Shown here: positions 28,744-40,998 of the stretch, piece after piece
Position numbering within the stretch: position 1 is the stretch's first letter
How the letters are laid out: every line of letters starts with the position of its first letter
Source of the DNA: Rhodobiaceae bacterium
Lineage (GTDB): Bacteria; Pseudomonadota; Alphaproteobacteria; Parvibaculales; Parvibaculaceae
DNA length: 64,000 nt
Assembly: GCA_021404525.1 (NCBI GenBank)
Contig: JAAWWE010000001.1
Location: forward strand, 372,001 to 436,000
Direction: 5' to 3'
The notes under the pieces: model-generated
What the model saw: only the letters and a program-made list of their open reading frames with translations
The model's database searches: none
Told to the model about the DNA's origin: nothing
Program-made: the position numbers and the translations under genes

Positions 28744-29844
28744 ATGAGACGGCAAATCAGAACAATCGGCACCAGAGCCCGCCTAGGCGCTCTCATGGCA
28801 CTTACGCTGCTTCTGGGTGCGACAAGCACGCCGTCCCTGGCTGCTGATGTCTTCACCGTGACGGGCATTTCCGTGGATGCGACGGCAGAGACGGCAACCC
28901 AGGCTCGAAATGCCGCAGTGGCTGACGGACAGCGCCGGGCGCTGGAAGTCTTGCTGAAACGCCTGGCGCTTCAGGAAGACTGGTCCCTCTTGCCTTCCGT
29001 CGACACAGCTATGGCTGAAGGCATGGTGCGCTCCTTCCAGGTCGCAAACGAGAAGCGGTCTGCGACAAGATATCTCGCCAGTCTCAGCGTGAAGTTCCAG
29101 CCATCTGCGGTGCGGAACCTGTTTACAGCACGGTCCATTCCTTTTTCTGAGAGCCGTGAACGCACAGCGGTAATCGTGCCTGTGTTGACCGATGCAACCG
29201 GGGATCGGCTCTGGGACGAGGGCAATGCCTGGACCGCTGCCTGGGCAGCCACAGATCTGGACAACATTCTGACGCCCATGGTTGTGCCACTGGGCGATAT
29301 TGGTGACATGACGACCCTTACGGTGGAGCAGGCGCTCGGGGGGGACCGGCCCGCCTTGACGAATCTGGCAAGCCGATATGGGGCCGATCGGGTGATGATT
29401 GCCCATGCGCAGACCGGTGATACGCCATCTGCGCTCTCCGTCCGTGTTATTACCTACCCAGCAGGAGAGGCGGCACCTAAGTCTTGGTCAGGACGGGAGA
29501 CCAGTGCACCGTCTCTTCAAACCGCGGCTCTGCGGCTCGCCAGCCGATTTGTCGACGCGACCCAGGCCGAATGGAAGAGAGAAAGCACGGTCCGGTTTGC
29601 AGAGCGTGCTGTGCTCTCTGCTTCGGTTGCCTACGAGTCGATTGGCGAATGGCAGACGATCAGAAACCGTCTTTCTCAGATTCCACTCATCCAGAAAACC
29701 ACAATCGTTGCAATCTCAACTGAGGGCGCGCAGGTGGAGCTGGACTATGTTGGCACGGTGGACACACTTGAGTTGAACTTGGCGCAGAAAAATCTGACTT
29801 TGAACAATCTAGAAGGCTATTGGTACCTTGCAGCGGTTCGCTGA
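28744..29844 (+). CDS. DUF2066 domain exported protein
   Basis: From the ATG at 28744 the protein has 366 residues: a signal peptide (basic MRRQIRT start, hydrophobic LMALTLLLGA, cleavage near SLAADVF), then the DUF2066 domain. That domain contains VADGQRRALEVLLKRL and later a GADRVMIAH strand. The family has no assigned function. Its location upstream of an AI-2E permease and hdaA is conserved in alphaproteobacteria. An ATG at 28693 would put 17 basic residues ahead of the signal peptide and has no ribosome site. Confidence 0.82.
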   Translation: MRRQIRTIGTRARLGALMALTLLLGATSTPSLAADVFTVTGISVDATAETATQARNAAVADGQRRALEVLLKRLALQEDWSLLPSVDTAMAEGMVRSFQVANEKRSATRYLASLSVKFQPSAVRNLFTARSIPFSESRERTAVIVPVLTDATGDRLWDEGNAWTAAWAATDLDNILTPMVVPLGDIGDMTTLTVEQALGGDRPALTNLASRYGADRVMIAHAQTGDTPSALSVRVITYPAGEAAPKSWSGRETSAPSLQTAALRLASRFVDATQAEWKRESTVRFAERAVLSASVAYESIGEWQTIRNRLSQIPLIQKTTIVAISTEGAQVELDYVGTVDTLELNLAQKNLTLNNLEGYWYLAAVR

Positions 29845-29880
29845 AGCTAACCAAAGCACCGCGAACTAAGGATCAAAACA

Positions 29881-30954
29881 ATGACCATTCAACGTCAGGC
29901 GCTGGTCTGGATCGCTGGGTTCTTTGTCTTCATTGCACTGGTCTGGTTGCTGAGCGGTGTTCTGTTGCCATTTGTTGCGGGGCTCGCCGCCGCCTACCTT
30001 CTCGATCCTGCAGCCGACAAGCTGGAAGAATGGGGTCTGTCTCGATTAGCCGCCACCTCGGTTATTACCGCCCTTTTTATCCTGCTTTTCTTTGCGTCTC
30101 TTATCGTCCTTATGCCGGTAGCCTATGAGCAGATGGTGGCGCTTCTGGAAGCCGCACCCCGTCTGGCAGAACGGGCCAAGACGCTTTTGATGAGTCTAAG
30201 CGAAGGTAGGCTGGCACAATTGCTCGCGGGCGATGGAACGGACATCCAGGCGGCGATCAGCCGCGGGGCCTCCGGCGTTCTCAATATGCTCGTCGGCGCC
30301 CTTGCGGGGCTCTGGCAGCAGGGAATGGCGATTGTCGGCCTGGTTTCCCTCCTGTTTGTGACACCGATTGTGGCCTTCTACATGCTGCTCGACTGGGACA
30401 ATATGGTTGAGCGTGTAGATGGCTTGCTGCCCCGCGACCATGCCGCCACGATCCGGGCCATTGCGCGCGAGATCGACGAAGTGCTGGCCGGTTTTGTCCG
30501 CGGGCAGGGCGCCGTCTGCCTGTTGCTCGGAAGCTTCTACGCCATCGGCTTAACAGTTCTGGGGCTGGAATTCGGGTTCATCGTCGGCGCCATCGCTGGG
30601 ATCATCAGCTTCATTCCCTATGTCGGCACCATTGTTGGTTTCGTTCTGGCCATGATCATCGCCGTGGTGCAGTTCTGGCCTGACTATGGCTGGATCATCG
30701 CTGTCGCAGGTGTTTTTGGCGTGGGACAATTCATCGAAGGAAATTTCCTGACACCCAAGCTGGTGGGCGACCGGGTTCGTCTCCATCCGCTTTGGGTCAT
30801 GTTGGCGCTGTTTGCCTTTGGCTCCCTTTTTGGTTTTGTGGGCATGTTGCTTGCGGTCCCCGTGGCTGCAGCTATGGGCGTGCTTGTCCGGTTCGCGGCC
30901 GCCAGATACCTTGTGAGCGCTCTCTATCAGGGGAATGGCGGAGACGACACGTGA
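29881..30954 (+). CDS. AI-2E family transporter (PerM-like permease)
   Basis: The 357-residue integral membrane protein begins with paired hydrophobic segments and has the family region with LLFVTPIVAFYMLLDWDNMV, followed by IISFIPYVGTIVG and GNFLTPKLVGDRVRLHPLWVM. The C-terminal half has several helices. The family includes autoinducer-2 exporters and sodium/proton antiporter-like proteins; the substrate here is unknown. The stop overlaps the GTG start of hdaA. Confidence 0.88.
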   Translation: MTIQRQALVWIAGFFVFIALVWLLSGVLLPFVAGLAAAYLLDPAADKLEEWGLSRLAATSVITALFILLFFASLIVLMPVAYEQMVALLEAAPRLAERAKTLLMSLSEGRLAQLLAGDGTDIQAAISRGASGVLNMLVGALAGLWQQGMAIVGLVSLLFVTPIVAFYMLLDWDNMVERVDGLLPRDHAATIRAIAREIDEVLAGFVRGQGAVCLLLGSFYAIGLTVLGLEFGFIVGAIAGIISFIPYVGTIVGFVLAMIIAVVQFWPDYGWIIAVAGVFGVGQFIEGNFLTPKLVGDRVRLHPLWVMLALFAFGSLFGFVGMLLAVPVAAAMGVLVRFAAARYLVSALYQGNGGDDT

Positions 30955-31631
30955 CGCCATCGCAAATCCCGCTGGATCTGCCCCATCGTATTGCCTTTGA
31001 CCGCGAGGACTTTCTGGTAGCAGAAGCCAACAGGGCTGCTGTGGCACTGGTGGATCAATGGCCTGACTGGCCAACACCTTCTGCCATGCTGCTAGGTCCC
31101 GCTGGTGCCGGAAAAAGCCATCTGGGCGCCGTCTGGAAGGCGGCGAGCAATGCTGTGTCACTGAGCGCCCGAGACCTTGACGAAGCCCGTGTGCCATCTC
31201 TGTGCGCCGCGAGGGCGGTCTTGTTGGAGGACGTAGATCAGCTCCCCTCAGACCGGGAGACAGCCCTGTTTCACCTCTTGAACCTCACAAAAGAGGAAGA
31301 GGGGTCTTTATTGATGACCTCAAAGGTCAGCCCTGCCAATCTCGCGATCAAACTGCCTGACCTTGCTTCTCGCCTCCGGGCTGTGGTGACCGCTGAGCTC
31401 GGGACACCTGATGATGAGCTTCTAAGGGCTGTCTTGGAGAAACTCTTCCAGGACCGCCAGTTGCTGGCGCCGGAGCAGGCCTTGAGCTATCTAGCGACCC
31501 ATATGGACCGATCCATCGAGGCTGCCCGGCAGGCGGTTGCAGCCATTGACAAGGCGGCACTGGCCGGAAAACGGCGGATTACGGTGCCTTTGGTGGCTGA
31601 AGTGCTGAAGCAAGCCGCGCCATCGTCATGA
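30951..31631 (+). CDS. hdaA: DnaA-related regulatory protein HdaA
   Basis: The 226-residue protein has the DnaA AAA+ core, with Walker A GPAGAGKSH near residue 47 and a shortened sensor region, but no DNA-binding domain IV. That is the Hda layout. With the clamp it stimulates DnaA-ATP hydrolysis to stop re-initiation. The start is GTG inside the upstream stop (GTGA); longer versions lie inside the permease gene. The N-terminal SQIPLDLPHR is the clamp-binding-type motif. Confidence 0.9.
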   Translation: MTPSQIPLDLPHRIAFDREDFLVAEANRAAVALVDQWPDWPTPSAMLLGPAGAGKSHLGAVWKAASNAVSLSARDLDEARVPSLCAARAVLLEDVDQLPSDRETALFHLLNLTKEEEGSLLMTSKVSPANLAIKLPDLASRLRAVVTAELGTPDDELLRAVLEKLFQDRQLLAPEQALSYLATHMDRSIEAARQAVAAIDKAALAGKRRITVPLVAEVLKQAAPSS

Positions 31632-31741
31632 CTCGGTTACGAATTTGAGTTAGTTTTCAAGGGAGTAAGTCCACCGTCTGGCCCATCCTGTGAACCTGCC
31701 CCTTGCAGCCATGGGACGCCAGAAGCCCGTGAGAACACAGT

Positions 31742-33958
31742 ATGAGCACGCCCCGACCATTTGATGCCGCCAATGAGGACGTTCAGTCAGGCGCCAAGGC
31801 TGAAGAAGCCGCCCCGTCTGTCGCCCCGATAGACCCGGAGTCGCCCGAGCGGTTTATGAATCGCGAACTTTCCTGGTTGGCCTTCAACAAACGCGTGCTT
31901 GAGGAAGCAGAAAACCGAAATCACCCTCTTTTGGAGCGTCTCCGTTTCCTTTCGATCTCAGCCAGCAACCTGGATGAATTTTACATGGTCCGCGTCGCGG
32001 GGCTGCGCGGCCAGGTTCATGCCGGTGTTGAGACGCGTAGTCAGGATGGACTGACAGCGGCGCAACAGTTGAAGCGGGTAAATGAAACCGCCTATCTCCT
32101 CATGGCTGAACAACAGCGCCAGTGGGAAGAACTGCGTACTGAACTTCGCGCAAACAAGATTTCGGTCATTGATGCGAGCGAAGTTGCCCCATCTGAGTTT
32201 GCCTGGCTGGAAGAGCGTTTTCTGGAAACGGTCTTCCCGGTGCTCACGCCACTGGCGATTGACCCGGCACACCCATTTCCCTTTATCCCCAATTCCGGCT
32301 TCTGTCTGGCTCTGCAACTGCGTCGTGTGACAGACGGGAAGCTCATGAACGCACTTCTGCCGGTGCCCCAGCAGATCGAACGGTTCGTCCGTTTGCCGCA
32401 GGCAGAAGACGCCGACGGGGAAATAAGATTTCTGAGCCAGGAAAACCTGATCCGTCTCTTCCTCGACCGACTTTTCCCTGGATATGAGGTGATTGGCCAG
32501 GGTGCTTTCCGTGTCTTGCGAGACAGCGATATTGAGATTGAAGAAGAAGCCGAAGATCTTGTGCGTTTCTTTGAATCTGCGCTGAAGCGCCGGCGGCGCG
32601 GCAGCGTGATCCGACTGAAGATGGAAAAGACCACACCCGAAAGCTTGCGCAAGCTCGTAGTTCAGGAGCTCGAAGTGGGTGATGAAGAGCTGGTCCTGGT
32701 CGACGGCCTGATCGGACTCGCGCAGACAGACCAGTTGATTGTGGACGATTTTCCGAACCACAAGTTCCCTGCCTACAATGCGCGCTTCCCTGAGCGCGTT
32801 CGTGACTTTGGCGGTGATTGTTTTGCAGCTATTCGGGCGAAGGACTTCGTGGTTCATCATCCTTACGAAAGCTTCGATGTTGTTTGCCAGTTTCTGCGGC
32901 AAGCAGCTGCGGACCCGGATGTGGTCGCCATCAAACAAACCCTTTACCGGACGTCTAAAGACTCACCCATCGTTCAGGCACTGATCGAAGCGGCTGAAGC
33001 CGGCAAGTCTGTGACGGCGCTGGTGGAACTCAAGGCCCGATTTGATGAGGCGGCCAACATTGTCTGGGCCCGAAACCTGGAACGCGCGGGGGTGCAGGTG
33101 GTTTTTGGCTTCATCGAGTTGAAAACACACGCCAAGATGAGCCTCGTGGTCCGCAGAGAAAGCGGCCACCTGCGTTCCTACGTGCACCTTGGCACCGGCA
33201 ACTACCACCCGATTACCGCAAAGATCTACACCGACCTCTCCATGTTCACCGACGATCCGGCAATCGGTCGCGATGTCGCTCAGGTTTTCAACTACCTGAC
33301 AGGATATGCTGAGCCTGAGCGCCTTGAAAAAATTGCCATGTCGCCGAAAAATCTGCGTGCGCGCCTGCTGGGGCATATCCAGAAGGAAATGGAACACGCT
33401 CAGGCTGGGCGTCCTGCCTCTATCTGGGTGAAGGTCAATTCTCTAGTTGACCCCATCATTATTGACGCGCTCTACGCTGCCAGCCAGGCAGGGGTGCAGA
33501 TTGATCTGATTGTTCGGGGCATCTGTTGCCTGCGCCCCGGTGTCCCTGGCCTGTCAGACAATATAAGGGTGAAGAGCATCGTCGGTCGCTTTTTGGAGCA
33601 TTCCCGAATCGTTTGCTTTGGCGACGGTCACGAATTGCCCTCAGATGAGGCAAAAATCTACTTCTCGTCCGCCGACTGGATGCCCAGAAATCTGGACCGC
33701 AGGGTCGAAAACCTTGTGGCTGTCACCAACCCAACGGTTCATGAACAGATTTTGGACCAGATCATGGTTGCCAATATCAAGGACAATGAGCAAAGCTGGA
33801 ACATGTTGCCGGACGGGCGCTATGAGCGTATTGAACGGCAGCCGGGGGTGGAGCCATTCAATGCACACACCTTCTTTATGAACAATGCGAGCTTGTCGGG
33901 TCGCGGCAAATCACTAAAGCGAAACGAGCCTTCTTCAGGTGACCACCCTCCAGCGTAA
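31742..33958 (+). CDS. ppk: Polyphosphate kinase 1
   Basis: The 738-residue enzyme has the N-terminal [20 protein letters not shown] region, then two phospholipase-D-like catalytic halves. The phosphohistidine region is [18 protein letters not shown], and a second His lies in the [10 protein letters not shown] segment. It polymerises ATP gamma-phosphate into polyphosphate. The 3' end overlaps ppx by 20 bases, pairing synthesis and degradation enzymes in one transcript. Confidence 0.97.
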   Translation: MSTPRPFDAANEDVQSGAKAEEAAPSVAPIDPESPERFMNRELSWLAFNKRVLEEAENRNHPLLERLRFLSISASNLDEFYMVRVAGLRGQVHAGVETRSQDGLTAAQQLKRVNETAYLLMAEQQRQWEELRTELRANKISVIDASEVAPSEFAWLEERFLETVFPVLTPLAIDPAHPFPFIPNSGFCLALQLRRVTDGKLMNALLPVPQQIERFVRLPQAEDADGEIRFLSQENLIRLFLDRLFPGYEVIGQGAFRVLRDSDIEIEEEAEDLVRFFESALKRRRRGSVIRLKMEKTTPESLRKLVVQELEVGDEELVLVDGLIGLAQTDQLIVDDFPNHKFPAYNARFPERVRDFGGDCFAAIRAKDFVVHHPYESFDVVCQFLRQAAADPDVVAIKQTLYRTSKDSPIVQALIEAAEAGKSVTALVELKARFDEAANIVWARNLERAGVQVVFGFIELKTHAKMSLVVRRESGHLRSYVHLGTGNYHPITAKIYTDLSMFTDDPAIGRDVAQVFNYLTGYAEPERLEKIAMSPKNLRARLLGHIQKEMEHAQAGRPASIWVKVNSLVDPIIIDALYAASQAGVQIDLIVRGICCLRPGVPGLSDNIRVKSIVGRFLEHSRIVCFGDGHELPSDEAKIYFSSADWMPRNLDRRVENLVAVTNPTVHEQILDQIMVANIKDNEQSWNMLPDGRYERIERQPGVEPFNAHTFFMNNASLSGRGKSLKRNEPSSGDHPPA

Positions 33959-35480
33959 AATTGACGGATCAGAGCTTGATAGCCGAGCCGAACCAGATGC
34001 GCGCATTGAGGGACGTTTTGGCATTATCGATATCGGGTCGAATTCTGTTCGGTTGGTGATCTACGAAGGCGCCAAGCGCAACCCTGTTCCGATTTTCAAT
34101 GAAAAAGTGATGGCAGGACTCGGCGCGCAGCTGAGCGAATCAGGGCGCCTGGATCCTGAAGGCATTGAGCGGGCGATGAGAGCCTTGAAGCGGTTCTCAG
34201 CTCTTATTGTTCAACTGGATGTTGAGCATACGGCGATGGTCGCCACAGCGGCAGTTCGCGACGCGCAAGACGGTGTCGAGTTCGCCACGGAGGTTGAAGC
34301 AGCGACCGGCCTCAAAATGCACATCCTGTCGGGCAAACAGGAAGCGGAATATGCCGCCCTTGGTGTTCTTTCCGGAATTCCAGAGGCTGACGGCATTGTA
34401 GGCGACCTGGGTGGCGGCAGCTTAGAGCTTGTCGATTTGAAAGAGGGTGTGAGAGGCAAGGGCGTCACATTGCCCTTGGGACCATTGCGCCTTTTAGGAA
34501 GTGGGCTGTCCCAAAAAGAGGTTCTGAAAGAAATCGACAAGGCCTTCGATCAGGTCGAATGGCTGGACAAGGCGCAGGGACGCACCTTGTACGCTGTAGG
34601 CGGTGTCTGGCGGAACCTTGCCCGTATTCATATGGCGCAGAATGACTATCCAGTCCGTGTGCTGCATGAATACCAAATGCCAGCTTCAGAAGCCGCAGAC
34701 CTTGCCAAACTGATAGAGCGGTTGGGTCCAAAATCGCTGGCAAAGATTCCCGATGTTTCTTCAAGGCGTGTCGGTGCGCTGCCGCTCGGAGCAATGGTGC
34801 TTAGCCGGTTGATCGCTGCGACCAAAGTGAAGAAGGTGGAAGTCTCTGCTTATGGGCTGCGGGAAGGCGTCTTGTTCGATCAGCTCTCAGAGGCTGACCG
34901 CGCGAATGACCCTCTATTGGTGGGGGCAAGTGATTTGGCCAGACGCCTGGTGCGTTTTCCCGAGCACCGGCATGAACTTGCTGATTGGCTTGCGCCGCTC
35001 TTCGGGCCTGATGGGCTTGGCGAAACAGAGGCCCAGAAACGGTTGCGGCTTGCAGCCTGTAGCCTTGCCGATATTGGCTGGTATGTACATCCAGACTATC
35101 GGGCGATGCACGCTCTTGAACAAACCTTGTTGGCGCCGCTGGCCGGCGTGACACATGCCGAACGCGTTTTTCTGGCAAGGGTGGGGTTCCATCGTCACGA
35201 AGGGGCAGGGGAACCTGCGGCTTTCGGAAACTTGTCCGGGCTGTTGGCGGATGAGGAACATCATAGGGCGCGGGTTATGGGGCTGGCGCTACGTGTCGCG
35301 TTTACCCTCTGCGCCGCGAGCATAGGCGTCTTGCCCTACACCCGCCTTGTCGTGACCAAAGACACATTGACATTAAACGTGCAACGGTCGCATCAGGCCT
35401 TCTGCGGTGAAGTTGTTGAAAAGCGCTTGGGCGCGTTGGCGCGCGCACTTGATTTGCAGTCTGAGCGGGTGATTATCTAA
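33939..35480 (+). CDS. ppx: Exopolyphosphatase / Ppx-GppA phosphatase
   Basis: The 513-residue protein has the actin/hexokinase-fold phosphate loops [16 protein letters not shown] near residue 28 and [14 protein letters not shown] near 155. The HD-like C-terminal region continues to the end. It releases phosphate from polyphosphate and may also hydrolyse pppGpp. Translation must begin at GTG 33939, inside ppk, because no upstream or early ATG exists in frame. Confidence 0.95.
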   Translation: MTTLQRKIDGSELDSRAEPDARIEGRFGIIDIGSNSVRLVIYEGAKRNPVPIFNEKVMAGLGAQLSESGRLDPEGIERAMRALKRFSALIVQLDVEHTAMVATAAVRDAQDGVEFATEVEAATGLKMHILSGKQEAEYAALGVLSGIPEADGIVGDLGGGSLELVDLKEGVRGKGVTLPLGPLRLLGSGLSQKEVLKEIDKAFDQVEWLDKAQGRTLYAVGGVWRNLARIHMAQNDYPVRVLHEYQMPASEAADLAKLIERLGPKSLAKIPDVSSRRVGALPLGAMVLSRLIAATKVKKVEVSAYGLREGVLFDQLSEADRANDPLLVGASDLARRLVRFPEHRHELADWLAPLFGPDGLGETEAQKRLRLAACSLADIGWYVHPDYRAMHALEQTLLAPLAGVTHAERVFLARVGFHRHEGAGEPAAFGNLSGLLADEEHHRARVMGLALRVAFTLCAASIGVLPYTRLVVTKDTLTLNVQRSHQAFCGEVVEKRLGALARALDLQSERVII

Positions 35481-35493
35481 CTGATCAACAAAA

Positions 35494-35519
35494 AAGGCCG
35501 CTTCCAGAGAAGCGGCCTT
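35494..35519. terminator. Bidirectional terminator between ppx and the chemoreceptor gene
   Basis: A perfect 10-bp stem (AAGGCCGCTT / AAGCGGCCTT) closes on CCAGAG. On the minus strand it is followed by TTTTTT, a textbook terminator for the convergent chemoreceptor gene. On the plus strand CTGTTTG makes a weaker tail for ppx. Confidence 0.88.
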
Positions 35520-35542
35520 CTGTTTGATTGTCGTTGGAGCGA

Positions 35543-37606
35543 TCAGGCGGCGCGGATCGATGAGACAAAATCGCCCACCTGTTTGCGCAAGCCTTCAGCC
35601 GTTTTCGAGAGTTCTTCTGCAGAGCTCAACACCTGATCTGCTGCCGAACCGGTTTGTTCTGCGGCGGTACGAACCGTATCCACACTTGATGATACATTCC
35701 GGTTCATGACAGCGGTTTCTTCCGCGCTGCGCGAAATTTCCTGCGTGGCGGAACTCTGTTCCTCGACCGCCGCCGATACGGCCGATGTGACCTGGTTGAT
35801 CTCGCCGATCTTGTTGGCAATGCCGGTCATTGCCTCAGCAGCAGTTTTGGTTTCTTCCTGAACTCGGCTGACATGATCTGAAATTTCACCTGTCGCTTTT
35901 GCCGTTTGGTTGGCCAGGTCTTTGACCTCTGAAGCGACAACCGCAAAGCCCTTGCCGGCTTCGCCTGCACGAGCGGCCTCAATGGTGGCGTTCAGCGCCA
36001 ACAGGTTGGTCTGTTCCGCGATTTCCTGGATCAGTTCCATTACAGAGCCAATCCGGTTTGCAGCCTCAGACAGGTTCTTCATCTGCACATCTGTCTGTTC
36101 AGAGGCAGCGCGAGACTCCTGGGTCAAGGCGGCAGACAAGGAGATCTGCTCGGTCACTTCGCCAATCGCGTTGGAAAGCTGGGTTGCTGCAGAAGCAACA
36201 GTTTCCACATTCTGTGTTGCGCCGGTGCTGGCGTTGCTCACGGAAATTGCTTCTTCGTTGGTGGTTCCCGCCAGTTCACTCATTGAGCGTGCGGTAGATT
36301 CAAGCTCCGTTGAAGAAGCGGTAAGGCCGTCAATCATCTGGCCGATCGAAGCTTCGAGATCATCGGCCATCTTGTTCAGGCTTTCGCGTTTTTCTTCTGC
36401 AGCCCGTTTTTCCGCAAGCTGCTGTTCTTCTTTCAAACGCTCAGCTGCGGCGCCCTGGTCACGGAACACTTCAACAGCCCGTGCCATGTCACCGATTTCA
36501 TCACTGCGACCAGCACCGGATATCTGAACATCGAATGCACCATCGGCGACTTCGCCCATAACGTCCTGCAGGTTGGCAAGAGGTTTGGTAATAGAGCGGC
36601 CGACGACATAGCAGGCAACACCAGCAACGATCAGAGACCCGATGGAGGTAGCAAGCGTAATGAGCAGAGCCATCCAGGCAGAGCTCCACGCGCCGTCTGC
36701 GGTGGCGAGGAGTTCTTTTGAAACATGATCCTCAACCTGCGTGATGAGATTGATTTTTTCTGTGATGCCGTCGAACCACTGAATGTCGGTAATTTCGTCG
36801 TAAAGCATGTCGTAGCCTGCTTCGACAGCGATATCGCGCCAATATTCAACATCATCAACCATGGTGCCAGCGACCGTTTCGTCATAATAGGCAACGGCTG
36901 CCGGAGAGGCATAAGCGCGGAAGACTTCCATGTAGGAGTCCTGCTGACCGATCAGTGTCACGAACTCAGTATGTGTCAGAGAGTCGAACGCTTTGGCGCC
37001 ATAGCCTTTGGCACCCATGGCGCGTTCAAGGCCTGCGCGCTCTTTGATTTCGAGCAGGCTCATGTAGGCGATGCTTTGGCCCTTGATGTCAGCATCGGCA
37101 GCGAGCGACGAAACAACAGAAGCTGTGTCCAGCAGCAAGCGGATCGCCTCTGTGTAGTACAGCGTTGTAGCTTCAATCGTCGTGCGGATGGACTTTGTTT
37201 TCTCTCGGAATTCTTCGAGACGCTCAAATTTCTCCAGGGCTGTGTTCAGCCGCTCTTCAAATGTTGCACCATAATTTTCCGCCGGGAAAGCTTGCAGATA
37301 AGGCAAGATCTCTGTGAGTACGGCGTCGGTGGATGCAAACTGTTCGTCGAGACGTTTTGACCAGACACCATTGCCGCCGGAAGAAATATACGTGGCAGAG
37401 ATGCCGCGTTCACCTTGCAGTTCGTTAACAACTGAACTGATTTTGGGGGCGACGGTTGCCAGAGTGTGTACCTGGCTCAGCGATGCGTACCGCTGGAATT
37501 CCCCATTGATGATATAGGCCGCAAATAGGGCAATGCCGACAATTGGCACCACTGCAGCAATAAAAATCCGTTTGCCGATATTGGCATTGAAAATTCCACC
37601 CAACAT
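35543..37606 (-). CDS. Methyl-accepting chemotaxis protein with NIT sensor domain
   Basis: The 687-residue protein has an N-terminal membrane helix (about 11-33) and a large periplasmic domain. The motif [18 protein letters not shown] is typical of the nitrate/nitrite-sensing NIT domain. A second helix (about 310-335), a HAMP domain ([19 protein letters not shown]) and a signalling coiled-coil follow, whose tip is [21 protein letters not shown] near residue 535. It likely senses nitrate, nitrite or a similar ligand and signals to CheA. No che genes are in the window. Confidence 0.92.
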   Translation of the reverse strand: MLGGIFNANIGKRIFIAAVVPIVGIALFAAYIINGEFQRYASLSQVHTLATVAPKISSVVNELQGERGISATYISSGGNGVWSKRLDEQFASTDAVLTEILPYLQAFPAENYGATFEERLNTALEKFERLEEFREKTKSIRTTIEATTLYYTEAIRLLLDTASVVSSLAADADIKGQSIAYMSLLEIKERAGLERAMGAKGYGAKAFDSLTHTEFVTLIGQQDSYMEVFRAYASPAAVAYYDETVAGTMVDDVEYWRDIAVEAGYDMLYDEITDIQWFDGITEKINLITQVEDHVSKELLATADGAWSSAWMALLITLATSIGSLIVAGVACYVVGRSITKPLANLQDVMGEVADGAFDVQISGAGRSDEIGDMARAVEVFRDQGAAAERLKEEQQLAEKRAAEEKRESLNKMADDLEASIGQMIDGLTASSTELESTARSMSELAGTTNEEAISVSNASTGATQNVETVASAATQLSNAIGEVTEQISLSAALTQESRAASEQTDVQMKNLSEAANRIGSVMELIQEIAEQTNLLALNATIEAARAGEAGKGFAVVASEVKDLANQTAKATGEISDHVSRVQEETKTAAEAMTGIANKIGEINQVTSAVSAAVEEQSSATQEISRSAEETAVMNRNVSSSVDTVRTAAEQTGSAADQVLSSAEELSKTAEGLRKQVGDFVSSIRAA

Positions 37607-37811
37607 TTGGATCCCCGTCCCTGAAATATCCCGCTCACCACAGGATCAACGGAGAATTCTAAATTCTAGTTAAAGGCGACAGATCAAAATTCACTTGGTG
37701 AACAAAACCCTGACAAAATAGAAACTAGGGATTAGATGCGGGAGCCTGGCAGGGAGGAGCGTTAGCAAATTGAGGCAAACAGGTCCCCCTGGACGGCGCA
37801 ACACCGGATGG

Positions 37812-38978
37812 TTAGGCGTCGACTTTTGACCCCAGTCGGGTCAGTTTGAGCTGCCGACCGTTGGCTGAGATCGCAAGCTCTCCTTTTTTCAAGGCAAGAG
37901 CGTCACTGCCAAAAATGTCGCGACGCCATCCTTTCAAGGCATTGACGTCAGCATCTTTGAAAGCAGCGATTTGTTCCAGGTCGGAGACTGTTGCAATAAG
38001 CTTCGGCGCAACATTGTGCTCCTCACTTCGCATCTTCAGCAGCACTTTGAGAAGTTCAACCAGAGGGCCAATACCGGACGGCAGCGGGCGAGGGTCTTCG
38101 ATATTGGGAAGGTCGGCCTCATTACGGTTCACACCCACTTCAATCGCTTCAAGCAGGCTGGGTGCTGACCGGCTGTTGGAGAAACCCCGAGGGACAGCAC
38201 GAAGACGATCCAGGCCCTTAAGGTCTTTGGGCTGTTGATTGGCCAACTCGAAGAGTGCGTCATCCTTCATGATGCGATTGCGCGGCGTATCGCGCTCCTG
38301 GGCCTGGCGTTCCCGCCAGGCAGCCACCTCCATAAGCACTCCCACTGCCTTGCGGCCCTTAACACGCATTTTCATGCGTTTCCAGGCTGCTTCCGGCCTC
38401 AGAGCGTATGTCTCTGGGTTTTGTAGGATAGCCATCTCTTCGCCGACCCAGGCAATGCGGTCGTTTTCAGCGATCTGTCGGGCCAGTACGTCGTAGATTT
38501 TCCGCAGATGGGTTACATCCGCCATGGCATAGTCTAGCTGCTTGTCAGTAAGCGGTCGTCGGCTCCAGTCGGTGAAGCGAGAGGACTTATCGACCTTTCC
38601 ATTGGCGAGCTTGCGGACCAGGGTTTCATATCCGACCGACTCGCCAAACCCGCAAACCATCGCGGCGACCTGGCTGTCAAACAGCGGGTCTGGGATGGCT
38701 TTCGCCTCATGATAGAAAATCTCAATGTCCTGGCGAGCTGCATGAAACACTTTGATGACGTTTCTGTCCGTCATCAGCTCGTAGAACTGGGCCAGGTTGA
38801 TGCCTTCAGCCAGGGGATCAATGATGTACTCATGCCGAGGCCCTGCGACCTGGATCAGACAGAGAATCGGCCAATAGGTCGAATCCCTCATAAACTCAGT
38901 GTCCACAGTGATGTAAGAGGCCTTCGCCAGGTGGCCGCACGCTGCTTCCAGCTGGGCCGTCGTCGTAATAATTTCCAT
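37812..38978 (-). CDS. rnd: Ribonuclease D
   Basis: The 388-residue protein has the DEDD exonuclease motifs: [13 protein letters not shown] near residue 25, a [10 protein letters not shown] segment, and the [11 protein letters not shown]xo III region. One or two HRDC-type helical domains follow ([23 protein letters not shown]). RNase D trims tRNA 3' ends. The ATG at 38978 gives the usual MEIITTT start. It is divergent from aspS, a pairing frequent in alphaproteobacteria. Confidence 0.95.
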   Translation of the reverse strand: MEIITTTAQLEAACGHLAKASYITVDTEFMRDSTYWPILCLIQVAGPRHEYIIDPLAEGINLAQFYELMTDRNVIKVFHAARQDIEIFYHEAKAIPDPLFDSQVAAMVCGFGESVGYETLVRKLANGKVDKSSRFTDWSRRPLTDKQLDYAMADVTHLRKIYDVLARQIAENDRIAWVGEEMAILQNPETYALRPEAAWKRMKMRVKGRKAVGVLMEVAAWRERQAQERDTPRNRIMKDDALFELANQQPKDLKGLDRLRAVPRGFSNSRSAPSLLEAIEVGVNRNEADLPNIEDPRPLPSGIGPLVELLKVLLKMRSEEHNVAPKLIATVSDLEQIAAFKDADVNALKGWRRDIFGSDALALKKGELAISANGRQLKLTRLGSKVDA

Positions 38979-39073
38979 GACGCCCCTATACCGTAATCTG
39001 GCCGGTCTGTCGCCCCCATCCACCGGCTCTCAAAGGTGGATTTGCTGCCGGGCGAAGGACAAGGCGTCAGACC

Positions 39074-39102
39074 TTGACAAATCAGCTGTCTCATGCGCTT
39101 TT
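39074..39102 (+). promoter_or_regulatory. Candidate aspS promoter
   Basis: A perfect -35 box TTGACA at 39074-39079 stands about 100 bases before aspS, in the rnd/aspS divergent gap. The -10 position 17 bases on reads GCTTTT, which is poor, so only the -35 half is persuasive. Confidence 0.35.
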
Positions 39103-39175
39103 CGGCACCCAGAACTGGGGTCGGCATCCGCCTGAGACCCTTACATTCCTGCCTTTTTTCAGGGTTGAAGCCAAA

Positions 39176-40993
39176 ATGCACCCTTACCGCAGCCACACAT
39201 GTGGCGAGCTCACCAAATCAAACGTCGATGAGACCGTGCGCCTTTCAGGCTGGGTCCACAGGAAACGCGATCACGGCGGCCTGCTGTTTATCGATTTGCG
39301 CGACCATTATGGTCTCACCCAGCTGGTCTTTGATCCGGATATGGGGGAAGGCTTTAAGCTCGCCGAGCGGGTCCGCGCCGAGTCTGTCATGCGTATTGAT
39401 GGACCTGTCGTCGCCCGGTCTGAAGACACGGTGAACCCCAACCTGCCAACCGGTGCGATTGAGATTCTCGTGAAAGATGCTGAGATCTTGTCAGAGGCCC
39501 AAGAGCTGCCGCTGCCTGTTTTTGGTGAACCGGAATATCCAGAAGACATTCGGCTACGGAACCGTTTCCTGGACCTGCGCCGCGACGGCCTTCATGAGCG
39601 GATCGTGTTGCGCTCGAAGCTCATTCGCGCCATGCGCAATTCTATGGAAGACCAGGGCTTCCTCGACTACCAGACACCGATCCTCACGGCTTCGAGCCCG
39701 GAAGGCGCGCGTGACTTTCTGGTGCCCAGCCGTCTGCACCCCGGCAAATTCTATGCGCTGCCGCAGGCACCGCAGCAGTTTAAGCAGCTGACCATGGTTG
39801 CAGGCTTTGACCGCTACTATCAGATTGCCGCCTGTTTCCGCGATGAAGACGCCCGCGCTGATCGTTCTGCCGGTGAGTTTTATCAGCTTGATGTTGAGAT
39901 GAGCTTCATCGAGCAGGATGAAGTCTTCAACGTGATGGAAAAGGTGGCTGCCGATACGTTCGGGAAATTCGCCGGCGAGATGGCGACACCGCGTGTGGCG
40001 GACAAAGCGCCCTTCATTCGTATCCCCTTCAAAGAGTCGATGTTGAAATACGGCAATGACAAGCCTGATTTGCGCAACCCGATTGAAATTGTCGACATCA
40101 CGGAATTCTTCACGCCAGAGGAAGTCACCTTCAAAGCGTTCAAAAACGTGATCGCTCAGGGGGGCATTGTGCGCGGCATCCCGGCACCTGGCGCGGGGGA
40201 CCGGCCACGGTCTTTCTTTGACAAGCTCAACGACTGGGCCCGCAAGGATCAGGGCGCAGCAGGTCTCGGCTACATCGTCTTCGAAGAAGTAGAGGGTGCG
40301 TTGTCTGGCAAAGGACCGATCGCCAAATTCTTCCCCGCGGATGTTCTTCAAGGCATGGCCGCTAAGGCCGGTGTCAAAGCAGGTGATGCCTTGTTCTTTG
40401 CTTGCGACAAACAGGCGGCTGCCGCAGCGCTGGCGGGCAATGCGCGCACGCGGATCGGCACGGAGCTTGATCTGATTGAGAAAGATGTCTTTCGCTTCTG
40501 TTGGATTACCGACTACCCGATCTACGAGTTTGATGAGACTGAGGGCAAAATCGATTTCTCACACAACCCGTTTTCAATGCCGGTCGGCGGTCTGGACGCA
40601 CTTAACACCCAAGACCCACTCGATGTGATGGGCCAGCAATACGACCTGGTCTGTAACGGCTATGAGCTGGGGTCCGGCGCCATCCGGAATGCAGATCCGG
40701 AATGCATGCTGAAGGCATTTGAGATTGCCGGACACCCACGCGAAGACACAGAAAAGAACTTCGCAGGCATGCTGAACGCATTTCGCTTCGGCGCGCCGCC
40801 TCACGGAGGCATTGCCTTGGGTGTCGACCGCATTGTTATGCTGCTCGCAGACCAGGCAAACATCCGTGAAGTGACCATGTACCCGATGAACCAGCAGGCA
40901 GAAGACCTGCTGATGGGCGCGCCGTCAGAGCCCGCCAACCATCAGCTGCGTGAGCTACATCTGCGTCACATTCCACCGCCGGAAAAGAAGTAA
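39176..40993 (+). CDS. aspS: Aspartyl-tRNA synthetase
   Basis: From the ATG at 39176 the protein has 605 residues, the bacterial-type length. It has an OB-fold anticodon domain ([19 protein letters not shown]), class II motif 2 ([11 protein letters not shown]), a GAD insertion domain around residues 290-420, and motif 3 ([13 protein letters not shown]). It charges tRNA-Asp. Many alphaproteobacterial enzymes also charge tRNA-Asn, but I cannot decide that here. An upstream in-frame ATG would add 34 residues before the conserved HTCGEL start. Confidence 0.96.
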   Translation: MHPYRSHTCGELTKSNVDETVRLSGWVHRKRDHGGLLFIDLRDHYGLTQLVFDPDMGEGFKLAERVRAESVMRIDGPVVARSEDTVNPNLPTGAIEILVKDAEILSEAQELPLPVFGEPEYPEDIRLRNRFLDLRRDGLHERIVLRSKLIRAMRNSMEDQGFLDYQTPILTASSPEGARDFLVPSRLHPGKFYALPQAPQQFKQLTMVAGFDRYYQIAACFRDEDARADRSAGEFYQLDVEMSFIEQDEVFNVMEKVAADTFGKFAGEMATPRVADKAPFIRIPFKESMLKYGNDKPDLRNPIEIVDITEFFTPEEVTFKAFKNVIAQGGIVRGIPAPGAGDRPRSFFDKLNDWARKDQGAAGLGYIVFEEVEGALSGKGPIAKFFPADVLQGMAAKAGVKAGDALFFACDKQAAAAALAGNARTRIGTELDLIEKDVFRFCWITDYPIYEFDETEGKIDFSHNPFSMPVGGLDALNTQDPLDVMGQQYDLVCNGYELGSGAIRNADPECMLKAFEIAGHPREDTEKNFAGMLNAFRFGAPPHGGIALGVDRIVMLLADQANIREVTMYPMNQQAEDLLMGAPSEPANHQLRELHLRHIPPPEKK

Positions 40994-40998
40994 AGACG

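Noticed and set aside
31958..32938. 326-codon frame antisense to ppk
   Set aside because: It lies wholly within ppk, has no conserved motif and no start signal.
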